A stretch of DNA of 13,195 nt, taken from positions 1 through 13,195 of the forward strand of contig JAAYII010000248.1 in assembly GCA_012523535.1 (NCBI GenBank), given 5' to 3'. The position numbers and the translations under genes were made by a program. Under the pieces are notes generated by a model that saw only the letters and a program-made list of their open reading frames with translations, was not told the DNA's origin and made no database searches. This document shows, piece by piece, positions 1 to 7,979 of this stretch. The DNA comes from Peptococcaceae bacterium (GTDB taxonomy: Bacteria; Bacillota; Desulfitobacteriia; Desulfitobacteriales; Syntrophobotulaceae). The stretch's first letter is position 1. Each line of letters starts with the position of its first letter.

Positions 1-307
1 CGTGATTGGCTTTTTGCTGATTGCGAAGAATCTCATGTTGAAAACGATAGCGGATATAGGCTCTGGCCACCTTGGTATTTCCGGTTTGCATCAGAGTCTC
101 TTCCACCATATCCTGAATTCTTTCGATATCTATCCCTTCGTTTTCGCCATAAGACTCTTTTAACTGGCTTAATACTTTGTCGGTTACAATCTTGGCCCAC
201 TCATCGACGTTAGGAGTATTGGTAGCAATAAAAGCTTTGGCCACTGCCTGCAATATCTTTTCCGGCTTGAAAACCTCTCTTCTCCCATCTCTTTTTATAA
301 CGTACAT
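1..307 (-). CDS. nrdD: Ribonucleoside-triphosphate reductase, probably anaerobic class III NrdD, N-terminal fragment
   Basis: About 102 N-terminal residues are present; the rest runs off the window. Reading leftward from the ATG at 307, the protein begins MYVIKRDGRREVFKPEKI and reaches VARAYIRYRFQHEIL near residue 90. This is an ATP-cone, the allosteric nucleotide-binding module at the start of many ribonucleotide reductases. Its order (KRDGR, then an EIQ-like VEETLMQ helix, then ARAYIRYR) resembles the start of NrdD, the glycyl-radical enzyme that reduces ribonucleotides to deoxyribonucleotides without oxygen. A class II (NrdJ) or class I (NrdA) enzyme can also start with an ATP-cone, and the catalytic part is not visible, so the class is inferred. 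The gene has a GGGGGAG ribosome binding site (317-323) and starts 39 bp after the nrdR stop, so the two are probably one operon under NrdR control. Confidence 0.72.
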   Translation of the reverse strand, partial: MYVIKRDGRREVFKPEKILQAVAKAFIATNTPNVDEWAKIVTDKVLSQLKESYGENEGIDIERIQDMVEETLMQTGNTKVARAYIRYRFQHEILRNQQKANH

Positions 308-346
308 ATTATCTGACTCCCCCAACATTTGCTACCTAGAGATGCA

Positions 347-805
347 TTATTGACGACGTTTAACCAATTCTTCCAATTCTTCCATAAATTTATGTATATC
401 CTTAAATTGCCTATATACTGAAGCAAAACGAATATAGGCTATTTCATCCATTGTAAAAAGTCTGTTCATAACTTCTTCCCCGATCAGTTTGCTCGGCACT
501 TCTCTCTCGTTGGTATCCCTGAGCCCCCTTTCAATTTCTGAAACCATATTCTCCAGTTGTTCAGTGGAAATCGGACGTTTTTCGCAGGCCTTAACCAACC
601 CGGCCAGCAATTTTTGACGGGAAAAGGGCTCTCTCCGACCATCCTTCTTCACAACCATTAACTGCAGTTCCTCGTATTTTTCATAAGTAGTAAAACGCCT
701 GTTGCAAACATCACATTCCCTGCGTCGCCGAATAGCAGTTCCTCCCTCTATTTGGCGGGAATCCAGCACTTTAGTCTCCTCATGTTGGCAAAAAGGGCAA
801 CGCAT
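347..805 (-). CDS. nrdR: Transcriptional repressor NrdR
   Basis: NrdR is the ATP/dATP-sensing repressor of ribonucleotide reductase genes. The 152 residues match the usual family length. The N-terminus MRCPFCQHEETKVLDSR is diagnostic. The zinc ribbon uses Cys3, Cys6, Cys31 and Cys34, and is followed by the typical RRRREC and RRFTTYEKYE stretches. An ATP-cone follows at about residues 49-139, beginning MVVKKDGRREPF. It resembles the ATP-cone at the start of the downstream reductase, as expected when repressor and enzyme sense the same nucleotides. The ATG at 805 is preceded by GGAGGT at 816-821 on the minus strand. The promoter carries two NrdR boxes, one overlapping this ribosome binding site region, so the gene probably represses itself together with the reductase downstream. 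Confidence 0.97.
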   Translation of the reverse strand: MRCPFCQHEETKVLDSRQIEGGTAIRRRRECDVCNRRFTTYEKYEELQLMVVKKDGRREPFSRQKLLAGLVKACEKRPISTEQLENMVSEIERGLRDTNEREVPSKLIGEEVMNRLFTMDEIAYIRFASVYRQFKDIHKFMEELEELVKRRQ

Positions 806-817
806 TTATTTTCTCAC

Positions 818-833
818 CTCCTATATCTGGTAT
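818..833. promoter_or_regulatory. NrdR box, downstream copy
   Basis: The sequence CTCCTATATCTGGTAT matches the conserved core (CTATATcTgG) of the NrdR box, with weaker flanks. Its centre is exactly 31 bp, about three helical turns, from the centre of the box at 849-864. That is the known spacing of paired NrdR boxes. It touches the ribosome binding site of nrdR, which limits how well its left edge can match consensus. Confidence 0.7.
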
Positions 834-839
834 ATATAT

Positions 840-869
840 ATTCTAGCAATACTATATATAGTTTGGCAA
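840..869 (-). promoter_or_regulatory. Probable nrdR promoter (-35 TTGCCA, -10 TAGAAT)
   Basis: On the minus strand, TTGCCA (864-869) and TAGAAT (840-845) are separated by 18 bp, a reasonable sigma-A pair about 35 bp upstream of the nrdR start codon. One NrdR box fills the spacer and the second lies downstream of the -10, which is a normal repressor layout. The start of transcription is inferred. Confidence 0.5.
849..864. promoter_or_regulatory. NrdR box, upstream copy
   Basis: The sequence ATACTATATATAGTTT fits the NrdR box consensus acaCwAtATaTwGtgt. Its core ACTATATATAGT (851-862) is a perfect 12-bp palindrome. It sits between the putative -35 and -10 of nrdR and is paired with a second box 31 bp away. 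Confidence 0.8.
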
Positions 870-894
870 ATAACTTTTTCCCGGATTCTAAGAA

Positions 895-918
895 AAATAA
901 CCGGTTCCGGAGTTATTT
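895..918. repeat. Small inverted repeat in the nrdR-adhE intergenic region
   Basis: AAATAAC (895-901) can pair with GTTATTT (912-918) around a 10-base loop that itself holds CGG/CCG. It lies upstream of the nrdR promoter and far upstream of adhE. No T-tract follows directly, so it is not a convincing terminator. It could be an operator or chance. Confidence 0.3.
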
Positions 919-998
919 CTTGCAATTTCTCTTGTTCTTGAAGAGATGGAATTTTTAAAAAAGTCCCACATTTGTCTTGGTTAAGGTATAAAAAACAA

Positions 999-1027
999 TT
1001 GAATTCCCAGACTAAAAACGGTATATC
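999..1027 (+). promoter_or_regulatory. Possible adhE promoter
   Basis: TTGAAT (999-1004) and TATATC (1022-1027) are 17 bp apart, each matching four of six consensus bases. They lie about 70 bp upstream of adhE. This is the best-spaced pair found in the leader, but the match is modest. I saw no full Rex operator, though GATAACAA near 1049-1056 resembles half of one. Confidence 0.3.
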
Positions 1028-1094
1028 TCAATATTTCTATCGACAAATTGATAACAACATTTTACCAAAGTCTCAATAAGTATAGGAGGGAAAA

Positions 1095-3665
1095 ATGGAA
1101 ATTACCAATATATATCCGGATATTGAACTCATAATGGAACAGGCCCAGCAGGCTCTGGAGCAATATATGGAGATGAACCAGGCCCAAATAGATGAAATTA
1201 TACGAGCCATGGCTCTGGCCGGATTGGAAAACCAGCTTTATCTTGCCCAACTGGCTGTGGAAGAGACCGGCATGGGAATTGTGGAAGATAAAGTTACCAA
1301 AAACATATTTGCCACGGAATATATTTATCACAGTATTAAATATGAAAAAACCGTAGGCGTGATTGAAGTTAACGAATACGAAAACTATGAAGAAATTGCC
1401 GAGCCGGTAGGCATTATCGCCGGAATAACGCCCACAACCAACCCTACTTCCACCACCATGTTTAAATCGATAATCTCGGCTAAAACCCGCAATCCCATTG
1501 TTTTCGCTTTCCATCCCCGCTCGCAAAAAAGCAGTGTGGAAGCCGCCCGCATCATGAGGGAGGCCGCGGTTAAGGCCGGCGCTCCCGAATATTGTATCCA
1601 ATGGTTGGAAGAGCCATCCATTGAAAAAACCCATGCGCTGATGAAACATCCCCAAACCTCTCTTATCCTGGCCACCGGCGGGACACCAATGGTCAAAGCG
1701 GCCTATTCCGCAGGCAAGCCGGCAATAGGGGTAGGACCGGGCAATGTGCCCTGTTATATTGAAAAAACCGCGGATATCAAAACCGCAGTCAACGACATAA
1801 TTATATCCAAGACTTTTGACAACGGATTGATTTGCGCTTCCGAACAGGCCGTCATTGTGGATCAAGAAATTGCCCAAGAAGTGAAAAGCTATATGCAAGA
1901 ACTCAATTGCTATTTTCTTTCCCCGGCAGAAGTCAGCCAGCTGGAAAGGGTTCTTTTTGATCCGGAGAAAGGCCATTTAAGCCCTTCCGTGGTAGGTAAA
2001 AGCGCCTATACCATAGCCCAAATGGCAGGTTTGGATGTGGACCCGGCCACCAAAATCCTAATTGCCGAATTGGAAGGAGTAGGACCCCAGTATCCTCTCT
2101 CAGCCGAAAAACTAAGTCCTGTTCTGGCTTTTTATACAGTGGAAAATGCCCAACAGGGAATAGAGCTGGCGGATAAAATCGTCCGCTATGGCGGTCTCGG
2201 ACATTCCGCCGTTATTCATTCTCAAAACAAAGAAGTGATCGACCGCTTCGCCCAAACAATCAAAACCGGGCGCCTAATCGTCAACTCGCCGTCCACCCAC
2301 GGGGCTATCGGCGATCTTTATAATACCAATATTCCCTCTTTAACCTTGGGCTGCGGTTCTTTCGGCAGCAATTCCACTACGGCCAATATTACGGCCGTCA
2401 ATCTTATCAACAAAAAACGTTTGGCACGGAGAACATTTAATATGCAATGGTTTAAAATCCCACCTCGAATTTATTTTGAATACGGTTCCACAAGATACTT
2501 GGAAAAAATGCCGGGTATCAGCAAAGCTTTTATCGTTACCGACCAGGTCATGCTCAAAAACGGTTATGTAGACAAAATCCTTTATTATCTCCGCCACCGC
2601 CAAGATTATGTCCACAGTGAAATATTCGCCGAAGTGGAGCCTGATCCTTCCCTGGAAACAGTGCAAAAAGGACTGGCGATGATGCAGACTTTTCAACCCG
2701 ATGTGATTATAGCTTTAGGAGGCGGATCCCCGATCGATGCCGCCAAAGCCATGTGGATGTTTTATGAGCATCCGGAGATCAAATTTGAAGCCCTAACCTT
2801 TAAATTTATGGATATTCGCAAGCGGATTTACAAAATTCCCCAAGTTGCTCCCAAAGCCAAATTCGTTGCCATTCCCACCACTTCCGGCACCGGTTCGGAA
2901 GTGACTTCCTTCGCCGTCATTACGGACAAAGAAAAAAATATCAAATATCCTATTGCCGACTACGAGCTTACGCCGGATGTGGCCATTATTGACCCGGAAT
3001 TTACTTTTACCGTTCCGCCCTCCGTAACGGCCGATACCGGAATGGATGTTTTGACCCATGCTTTGGAAGCCTACGTTTCCGTTATGGCCTCGGATTATAC
3101 CGATGCTCTGGCGCTGAAAGCAATCCAACTGGTCTTCAATTATCTGCCCAGGGCTTACAGTGACGGCCAAGACCGAGAGGCCCGGGAGAAAATGCATAAT
3201 GCCTCTTGTATGGCCGGAATGGCTTTTACTAACGCCTTCTTGGGAGTAAACCATGCTTTGGCCCACAAGTTGGGTGCGGAATTCAATATCTCTCACGGCA
3301 GAGCCAATGCCATTCTCCTGCCCCACGTTATCCGTTATAACAGCGAGGTGCCGACCAAAATTACCGTCTTCCCCAAATACAAATATTACGTCGCCCGCCA
3401 AAAATATGCCCAAATAGCCTCGGCTTTAAACCTTAATTTCCGGGACGAGGCCGAAGGAGTGGAACAGTTGATTCGGGCCGTGCAAGACCTTATGGACAAG
3501 CTTAATCTGCCCCATAGAATTTCCCAATTCGGAATTAATAAAGAAGATTACGAAGCCAAGATTCCTCTCCTGGCCCGGCGAGCCTTCCAAGATCAAACCA
3601 TAACAACCAATCCCAGAATGCCCCTCATTCACGAGCTGGAAAATCTCTACCGCCAAGCATATTAA
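1095..3665 (+). CDS. adhE: Bifunctional acetaldehyde-CoA/alcohol dehydrogenase AdhE
   Basis: AdhE converts acetyl-CoA to acetaldehyde and then ethanol, using two NADH, in the cytoplasm; in known members it forms filaments (spirosomes). The 856 residues are close to the family length of about 860-890. The N-terminal aldehyde dehydrogenase half (about 1-440) shows ITPTTNPTSTTMFK, GVGPGNVPCYIE and the catalytic Cys247 in DNGLICASEQ. A linker near residues 445-460 joins the C-terminal iron-dependent alcohol dehydrogenase half. That half has the nucleotide-binding GGGSPID at 542-548, TTSGTGSEVTSFAVITD, and the expected metal ligands Asp651 and His655 (DVLTHALEAY), His720 (GVNHA) and His734 (NISHG). 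All key residues are present, so both activities are expected. The start is set by AGGAGGG at 1084-1090. No terminator is visible between this gene and the next on the same strand, so read-through is possible. Confidence 0.97.
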   Translation: MEITNIYPDIELIMEQAQQALEQYMEMNQAQIDEIIRAMALAGLENQLYLAQLAVEETGMGIVEDKVTKNIFATEYIYHSIKYEKTVGVIEVNEYENYEEIAEPVGIIAGITPTTNPTSTTMFKSIISAKTRNPIVFAFHPRSQKSSVEAARIMREAAVKAGAPEYCIQWLEEPSIEKTHALMKHPQTSLILATGGTPMVKAAYSAGKPAIGVGPGNVPCYIEKTADIKTAVNDIIISKTFDNGLICASEQAVIVDQEIAQEVKSYMQELNCYFLSPAEVSQLERVLFDPEKGHLSPSVVGKSAYTIAQMAGLDVDPATKILIAELEGVGPQYPLSAEKLSPVLAFYTVENAQQGIELADKIVRYGGLGHSAVIHSQNKEVIDRFAQTIKTGRLIVNSPSTHGAIGDLYNTNIPSLTLGCGSFGSNSTTANITAVNLINKKRLARRTFNMQWFKIPPRIYFEYGSTRYLEKMPGISKAFIVTDQVMLKNGYVDKILYYLRHRQDYVHSEIFAEVEPDPSLETVQKGLAMMQTFQPDVIIALGGGSPIDAAKAMWMFYEHPEIKFEALTFKFMDIRKRIYKIPQVAPKAKFVAIPTTSGTGSEVTSFAVITDKEKNIKYPIADYELTPDVAIIDPEFTFTVPPSVTADTGMDVLTHALEAYVSVMASDYTDALALKAIQLVFNYLPRAYSDGQDREAREKMHNASCMAGMAFTNAFLGVNHALAHKLGAEFNISHGRANAILLPHVIRYNSEVPTKITVFPKYKYYVARQKYAQIASALNLNFRDEAEGVEQLIRAVQDLMDKLNLPHRISQFGINKEDYEAKIPLLARRAFQDQTITTNPRMPLIHELENLYRQAY

Positions 3666-3727
3666 GGCTAAGACAAACACATTAAAACAGAGGTAGCATA
3701 TACTTTATAAGAAATATATTCCAATTT

Positions 3728-3743
3728 ATTCCTGGGGAGGAAT
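3728..3743 (+). promoter_or_regulatory. Hairpin holding the ribosome binding site of the repeat-protein gene
   Basis: ATTCCT (3728-3733) pairs perfectly with AGGAAT (3738-3743) around a GGGG loop. The ribosome binding site GGGGAGG (3734-3740) lies in the loop and the 3' arm, five to seven bases before the ATG at 3748. Folding could limit translation. The stem is only 6 bp, so the effect is uncertain. Confidence 0.4.
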
Positions 3744-3747
3744 TTTT

Positions 3748-4419
3748 ATGGAATCCAAAGCAACCTCCTTTCTTATACAAAAAGTATTGCCTCTGGTCAT
3801 CAAAGAACTCGGTCCTCAATTCCAAAAAATGATTGGACCGGTATTAGCGGAAAAAGTGGGCATTCCGTTGGCCAAAAAGGTGGGCCTGCCAATAGCCAAA
3901 AAGATTGGTAAACCCATTGCCCTGAAAGCCGGCAAGGTTTTGTTGAATAGAGTAGGCTATCCGCTGATTCAGAAAATGTTGGCGGAGAACAAAATAACTT
4001 TAGAACCCAATGAGAACCAAATAAACCCGGAAACAGAAGCTAATCCCGCAACAACAACCGAAAAAACCAGGAATAAGAAAAGCAGGAAACTAAGAAATTT
4101 ATTTAAAATCGATAGTAGAAATCGCCAAAACCTGTTTAAGCCGGCAAGAAGAAGCATAAGATCCGCAGGGCAGACCTCTACTACGGCCGCACCATCCCCC
4201 ACAACGGCTCCGGCTACCTCCGTCAATACACCCCCGACAGCTATTTTTAATACCACTCAAACGGTACCGTCTACCGGCTCTCAGAATATTACACCTCCCA
4301 ATTACCCGCAAGCGCCAAACCAATTCCAGGGCAATGTAGCCCCAAACTTTATTCCCGATCGTTATTTTTCAACCCGTAACTCAACTCTATTTGGCAAAAT
4401 GCGATGGAAACAAAACTAA
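3748..4419 (+). CDS. Octapeptide-repeat protein of unknown function
   Basis: I do not recognise this 223-residue protein. Residues 20-75 form seven octapeptide units with glycine at every eighth position (22, 30, 38, 46, 54, 62, 70). The consensus is K-[VI]-G-x-P-[LI]-A-K; two adjacent units read KVGIPLAK and KVGLPIAK. Unit DNA differs in synonymous positions, so the pattern is kept at protein level. Proline in six of seven units argues against one long helix. Residues 81-105 are polar, 106-138 are strongly basic (KKSRKLRNLFK, KPARRSIRS), and 141-200 are rich in Thr, Pro, Ala, Asn and Gln, like a disordered tail. There is no signal peptide and no clear membrane segment. A GGGGAGG ribosome binding site precedes the ATG. 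The gene follows adhE by 82 bp and ends at a strong terminator. The codon pattern and start site support a real gene; the role is unknown. Confidence 0.85.
   Translation: MESKATSFLIQKVLPLVIKELGPQFQKMIGPVLAEKVGIPLAKKVGLPIAKKIGKPIALKAGKVLLNRVGYPLIQKMLAENKITLEPNENQINPETEANPATTTEKTRNKKSRKLRNLFKIDSRNRQNLFKPARRSIRSAGQTSTTAAPSPTTAPATSVNTPPTAIFNTTQTVPSTGSQNITPPNYPQAPNQFQGNVAPNFIPDRYFSTRNSTLFGKMRWKQN
3805..3972 (+). repeat. Seven tandem 24-bp codon repeats (octapeptide units)
   Basis: These encode residues 20-75 of the protein above. Each 24-bp unit codes for eight residues with invariant glycine in the third place. Units 3 to 5 (3853-3924) are the most alike in protein but diverged in third codon positions, suggesting old duplication under selection. 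Confidence 0.75.
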
Positions 4420-4452
4420 ATCTATAGCCAAATGCCAACCCTTCATAAAGAG

Positions 4453-4497
4453 AAAATAAGTTTCGCTCCACCCACAAGAAGCGAAACTTATTTTTTT
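4453..4497. terminator. Rho-independent terminator shared by the repeat-protein gene and metH
   Basis: A 15-bp stem pairs 4453-4467 (ending AGTTTCGCT) with 4480-4494 (starting AGCGAAACT) around a 12-base loop. On the plus strand it runs into seven T residues (4491-4497). On the minus strand the A-rich 5' arm gives a T-rich run followed by CTCTTT, so it can also end metH transcription. It lies between the two convergent stop codons. Confidence 0.92.
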
Positions 4498-4507
4498 CAA
4501 GGAGGCT

Positions 4508-7500
4508 CTAGTTAAGGCTAAAAATCCTAGCTTGGGATGCTCCCAATATTATACCGCTCACCGATGCTTCTGGATCCATCATCATTCCTTCGGTAAGAGT
4601 TAAACCAACCTCTTCCGGTTTAAGTAAAGCAAAAATTTTGGTTTGATCTTCAATAGCGGGAAAAACAGGATATCCCGGTGAAACTCTTATTCCTTGAGTT
4701 GGGGGAATACCCCATATTTCTCGAACTTGGGCATGCAGGTGCTCGGCAAAAGCCTCCGCCAATTCCAAAGCCAAGGCCTGAAGAAAAATACTTTTCAAAT
4801 ACTGGCCTTGTTGTTTGTAAAATTCAGCTTTTTCACTTACACCTACGCCGGTGGTCAGAGCGAATACGGCAATTTGTTCCGGACTTCCCTCACTTAAAGG
4901 CCGTACAAAATCCGCCAGGCAAAGGCCTTCTCCCTTTTTTTGCCGGGGAAAAACGAACTCTTCCAGGATTCTTTGTTGCCCATTGGCATCCAGAGTACCG
5001 CTCGGATCCAAAATAAAGATGCTTCCTCCGGAAGAATAAGCGGGGAAAAAGGCATATACGCCGTTGGCCGATATTAGTTTTTGGCTTTGCACTTCTTCCA
5101 AAAACTCATCCACAAACTGCTTATACTGCTCAACCTTCACGCTTTGATTATTGCTTTTCACACCCAAATATTTGCGATAAAGCTTGTCAAAATTTAAATG
5201 AGGAATAATCTTGGCCAAGGGATAATCCAGCAGGAGCCGCCTTGTAGATTCTGAAATACCTTTTTCTCTGCCTGAAACTGTTGCCACTCTTGTAGAGGGT
5301 GTTTCCTCAGAACCCGGCGCTTTGGCTTTGGCTAAGGATTGATTTTCTAATGATCCGTCTTCTAATCTGCTCCCGGCCGGTTTGTCTCCGTACTCAGTCG
5401 GCCTGTCCTGGCCCAGATAACCGGATTCCCGCAATTTGCTCAATAAAGTTAGGCTTTCCATGGCATCCCGGGCATTAAGCACGGGCCCTTTATATTCAGG
5501 GGCAATCTTTTCCTCGGTAAATTTACGGCTTAAAGCCGCTCCTCCCAGAAGAAGCGGAATGTTAAAACCGGCATCCCGCAAATCTTGGGCGGTTATCAGC
5601 ATCTGCTGCACGGATTTTACCAAAAGCCCGGACAAGCCGATTACATCCGGTTTTTCCCGGCGACAGGCTTCTATCAATTGTTCGGAACTGACTTTGACTC
5701 CCAGGTTGACAACCTGGTAACCGTTATTGCTTAAAATGATATCCACCAAATTTTTGCCGATATCGTGAACATCGCCTTTAACCGTTGCCAGGATGACCTT
5801 GCCCTTGTAAGCGTCACTGCTTTTCTCCATATTGGGCTGCAGGATATCGACGGCCGCCTTCATGACTTCCGCACTTTGCAGGACTTCGGCTACTATGAGC
5901 TGATTTTGCTGGAACAACTCTCCCACTTGTTCCATACCTTTAAGCAGCGGACCATTGATTAATTCCAGGGGGGAATAGGTTTTCAATCCTTCCAATAGAT
6001 CGTCGGCCAGTCCTTCCTTTATTCCTTCCACAATATAGTTGCTTAACCGTTCTTCAAGGGTAAGCCGGGATTGGCCGCCGTCCTTTTCCGGAACAGTCGT
6101 TGCCACAGCCGTCTTTTCCCTATAAAAATCAATAAAGGCTTTCAAGGTCTGTTGATTGGTATTCAAAAGCAAATCCTCGCACAGCTTTTTCTCCTCCGGA
6201 GGAATGGTAGCATAACGTCTCAACTTTTCCACATTGACGATGGCATAATCCAATCCGGCCAAGGTATTAAGATAAACAAACACCGAATTGAGTATTTCCC
6301 TGCCGGCCGTAGGCAGGCCGAAAGAAACATTGCTTATGCCCAAAATAGTTTTACATTGCGGCATTTTTTGCTTAATAAGCCGCAAGCCTTCAATTGTTTC
6401 CACGGCCGAGCCAAGGTATTTACTGTCCCCTGTGCCCACAGGGAAGGTTAAAGGATCAAAAATTATATCATAGGGACTTATCCCGTATTTATTAACCAAT
6501 AAGTCATAGGAACGTTCGGCCACAGCCAGCTTGCGTTCCCTGGTCAGGGCCATGCCCTGCTCGTCGATTGTTCCCACCACTACTGCGGCTCCGTATTTTT
6601 TAATAAGAGGAACAACTTCTTCGAACCTTTTCAGGCCATATTCCAAATTGATGGAATTAATAATAGCCTTGCCCTGGCTCAAAGCCAGTCCCGCTTCCAA
6701 CACTTTGGAATCGGTGGAATCAAGCATAAGGGGAGCCCTAATCCTGTTGACGACATGGGGAAGAAAAGCCTTCATGTCTTGCAGTTCGTCACTGTCTGGA
6801 TTGGCCAGGCAGATATCGATTATTTGGGCGCCCTTCTTGACTTGTATTTTGGCCAGTTCAGCCCCTTCCTCGTAGCGGCCGTTGCTGATAATCTCCTTAA
6901 ATTTGCGCGAACCGATGACATTGCACCGTTCCCCGACCAAAAGGGGCCGATTGTCCTCTTCCGGCCAAACGGCTTCCAGCCCGGCAACGCAACTTTTCTC
7001 ATCTTTATCTTCGGCCGGTTTCCGGGGCCGGTAGCCGGCCAGAACATCCGCCAAGGCTTTTATGTGCCGGTCAGTGCTGCCACAGCAGCCGCCGGCAATA
7101 TTGAGCCAGCCGTTAGCCGCGTATTTAGCCATTTTAGCGGCAAATTGTTCAGGAGTTTCCCGGTATTTACCTTCTTCATCCGGCAAGCCGGCATTGGGAT
7201 AGCAGCATACCGCACAAGAGGCCAAATTATGTAAGGTCCGGAGAGAATCATTCATCAGTTCCGCTCCCGTTCCGCAGTTAAGACCTATAGCCAAAGGTTT
7301 AAGGTGGGCCACCGAAACATAAAAGGCTTCCACATTTTGCCCTCCCAGCATGGTACCGGAAGCTTCCACGGTACAGGAAATAATAAGCGGAACCCTAAAA
7401 CCGAGTTGGGAAAAGGCTCTGTTAATACCGATGCCCGCGGCTTTAACATTCAAAGTATCCTGGCAGGTTTCCAACAGAAGCAAATCCACTCCGCCCCTCA

Positions 7501-7954
7501 GCAGCCCTAAGGCCTGGCGATAATAGGCTTCCTCCAACTCGGCAAAAGTAATCCCTCCAGTCAGGGATAACATTTTAATGGTCGGGCCCATGGAACCTGC
7601 CACAAAACGGGGCTGTTGCCAAGAACACCAGCGCGCTGCAACCTTGCAAGCCAACTCGGCTGCTGCTTTATTGATTTCCATGTCTTTATCGGCCAAGCCG
7701 TACTCGGCCAAAACCACCCTGGTGGCTCCAAAAGTATTGGTTTCAATAATATCCGCTCCAGCCCGAAGATAGCTTTCGTGAATGGACTTGACAATATCAG
7801 GCCGGGTCAGATTAAGGATTTCGTTGCAACCCTCTTTGTCTTCCCCCCCGAAATCCTCCGCTTTTAAACCCATGTGCTGGAGCATGGTCCCCATAGCCCC
7901 ATCCAAAATAAGTATTTTTTTGGCCAATTGTTCTTGAAGCAGGTTGTTCTTCAT
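4508..7954 (-). CDS. metH: Cobalamin-dependent methionine synthase MetH
   Basis: MetH moves a methyl group from 5-methyltetrahydrofolate to homocysteine through cob(I)alamin. All four modules are present. The homocysteine domain (about 1-310) has zinc ligands Cys227 (GLNCGTGA) and Cys290-Cys291 (GGCCGST). The folate (pterin-binding) domain begins near GERCNVIGSRKF (about 340-610). The cap and B12 domains (about 640-840) carry DVHDIG with His730 as the likely cobalt ligand. A polar, Ser/Glu/Lys-rich linker (about 842-900) leads to the reactivation domain, which holds RVSPGYP with Arg1090 for S-adenosylmethionine binding and ends soon after PEASVSG, lacking the roughly 40-residue tail of the E. 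coli enzyme. I chose ATG 7954 (1148 residues) because GGTGA lies 6 bases upstream; GTG at 7960 would add two residues. No cobalamin or S-adenosylmethionine riboswitch fits in the short leader. It probably forms a single-gene unit. Confidence 0.97.
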   Translation of the reverse strand: MKNNLLQEQLAKKILILDGAMGTMLQHMGLKAEDFGGEDKEGCNEILNLTRPDIVKSIHESYLRAGADIIETNTFGATRVVLAEYGLADKDMEINKAAAELACKVAARWCSWQQPRFVAGSMGPTIKMLSLTGGITFAELEEAYYRQALGLLRGGVDLLLLETCQDTLNVKAAGIGINRAFSQLGFRVPLIISCTVEASGTMLGGQNVEAFYVSVAHLKPLAIGLNCGTGAELMNDSLRTLHNLASCAVCCYPNAGLPDEEGKYRETPEQFAAKMAKYAANGWLNIAGGCCGSTDRHIKALADVLAGYRPRKPAEDKDEKSCVAGLEAVWPEEDNRPLLVGERCNVIGSRKFKEIISNGRYEEGAELAKIQVKKGAQIIDICLANPDSDELQDMKAFLPHVVNRIRAPLMLDSTDSKVLEAGLALSQGKAIINSINLEYGLKRFEEVVPLIKKYGAAVVVGTIDEQGMALTRERKLAVAERSYDLLVNKYGISPYDIIFDPLTFPVGTGDSKYLGSAVETIEGLRLIKQKMPQCKTILGISNVSFGLPTAGREILNSVFVYLNTLAGLDYAIVNVEKLRRYATIPPEEKKLCEDLLLNTNQQTLKAFIDFYREKTAVATTVPEKDGGQSRLTLEERLSNYIVEGIKEGLADDLLEGLKTYSPLELINGPLLKGMEQVGELFQQNQLIVAEVLQSAEVMKAAVDILQPNMEKSSDAYKGKVILATVKGDVHDIGKNLVDIILSNNGYQVVNLGVKVSSEQLIEACRREKPDVIGLSGLLVKSVQQMLITAQDLRDAGFNIPLLLGGAALSRKFTEEKIAPEYKGPVLNARDAMESLTLLSKLRESGYLGQDRPTEYGDKPAGSRLEDGSLENQSLAKAKAPGSEETPSTRVATVSGREKGISESTRRLLLDYPLAKIIPHLNFDKLYRKYLGVKSNNQSVKVEQYKQFVDEFLEEVQSQKLISANGVYAFFPAYSSGGSIFILDPSGTLDANGQQRILEEFVFPRQKKGEGLCLADFVRPLSEGSPEQIAVFALTTGVGVSEKAEFYKQQGQYLKSIFLQALALELAEAFAEHLHAQVREIWGIPPTQGIRVSPGYPVFPAIEDQTKIFALLKPEEVGLTLTEGMMMDPEASVSGIILGASQARIFSLN

Positions 7955-7979
7955 GAGCACTCACCGTTCTTCTTTTCTT

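Noticed and set aside
1043..1060. Possible Rex operator upstream of adhE
   Set aside because: Only one half (GATAACAA) resembles the Rex consensus; the other half, TCGACA, matches poorly. Rex control of adhE is plausible from other Firmicutes but is not supported by this sequence.
1062..1976. A 304-codon open frame on the minus strand opposite adhE
   Set aside because: It is a shadow of the adhE reading frame. Its product is rich in Gly, Phe and Asn with no recognisable domain, and adhE is certain on the other strand.
2793..3413. A 206-codon open frame on the minus strand opposite the alcohol dehydrogenase half of adhE
   Set aside because: Same reason: it lies antisense to strongly conserved coding DNA and its product resembles no family.
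6755..7234. A 159-codon open frame on the plus strand opposite metH
   Set aside because: It is antisense to the conserved homocysteine and folate domains of metH, with no ribosome binding site that stands out.
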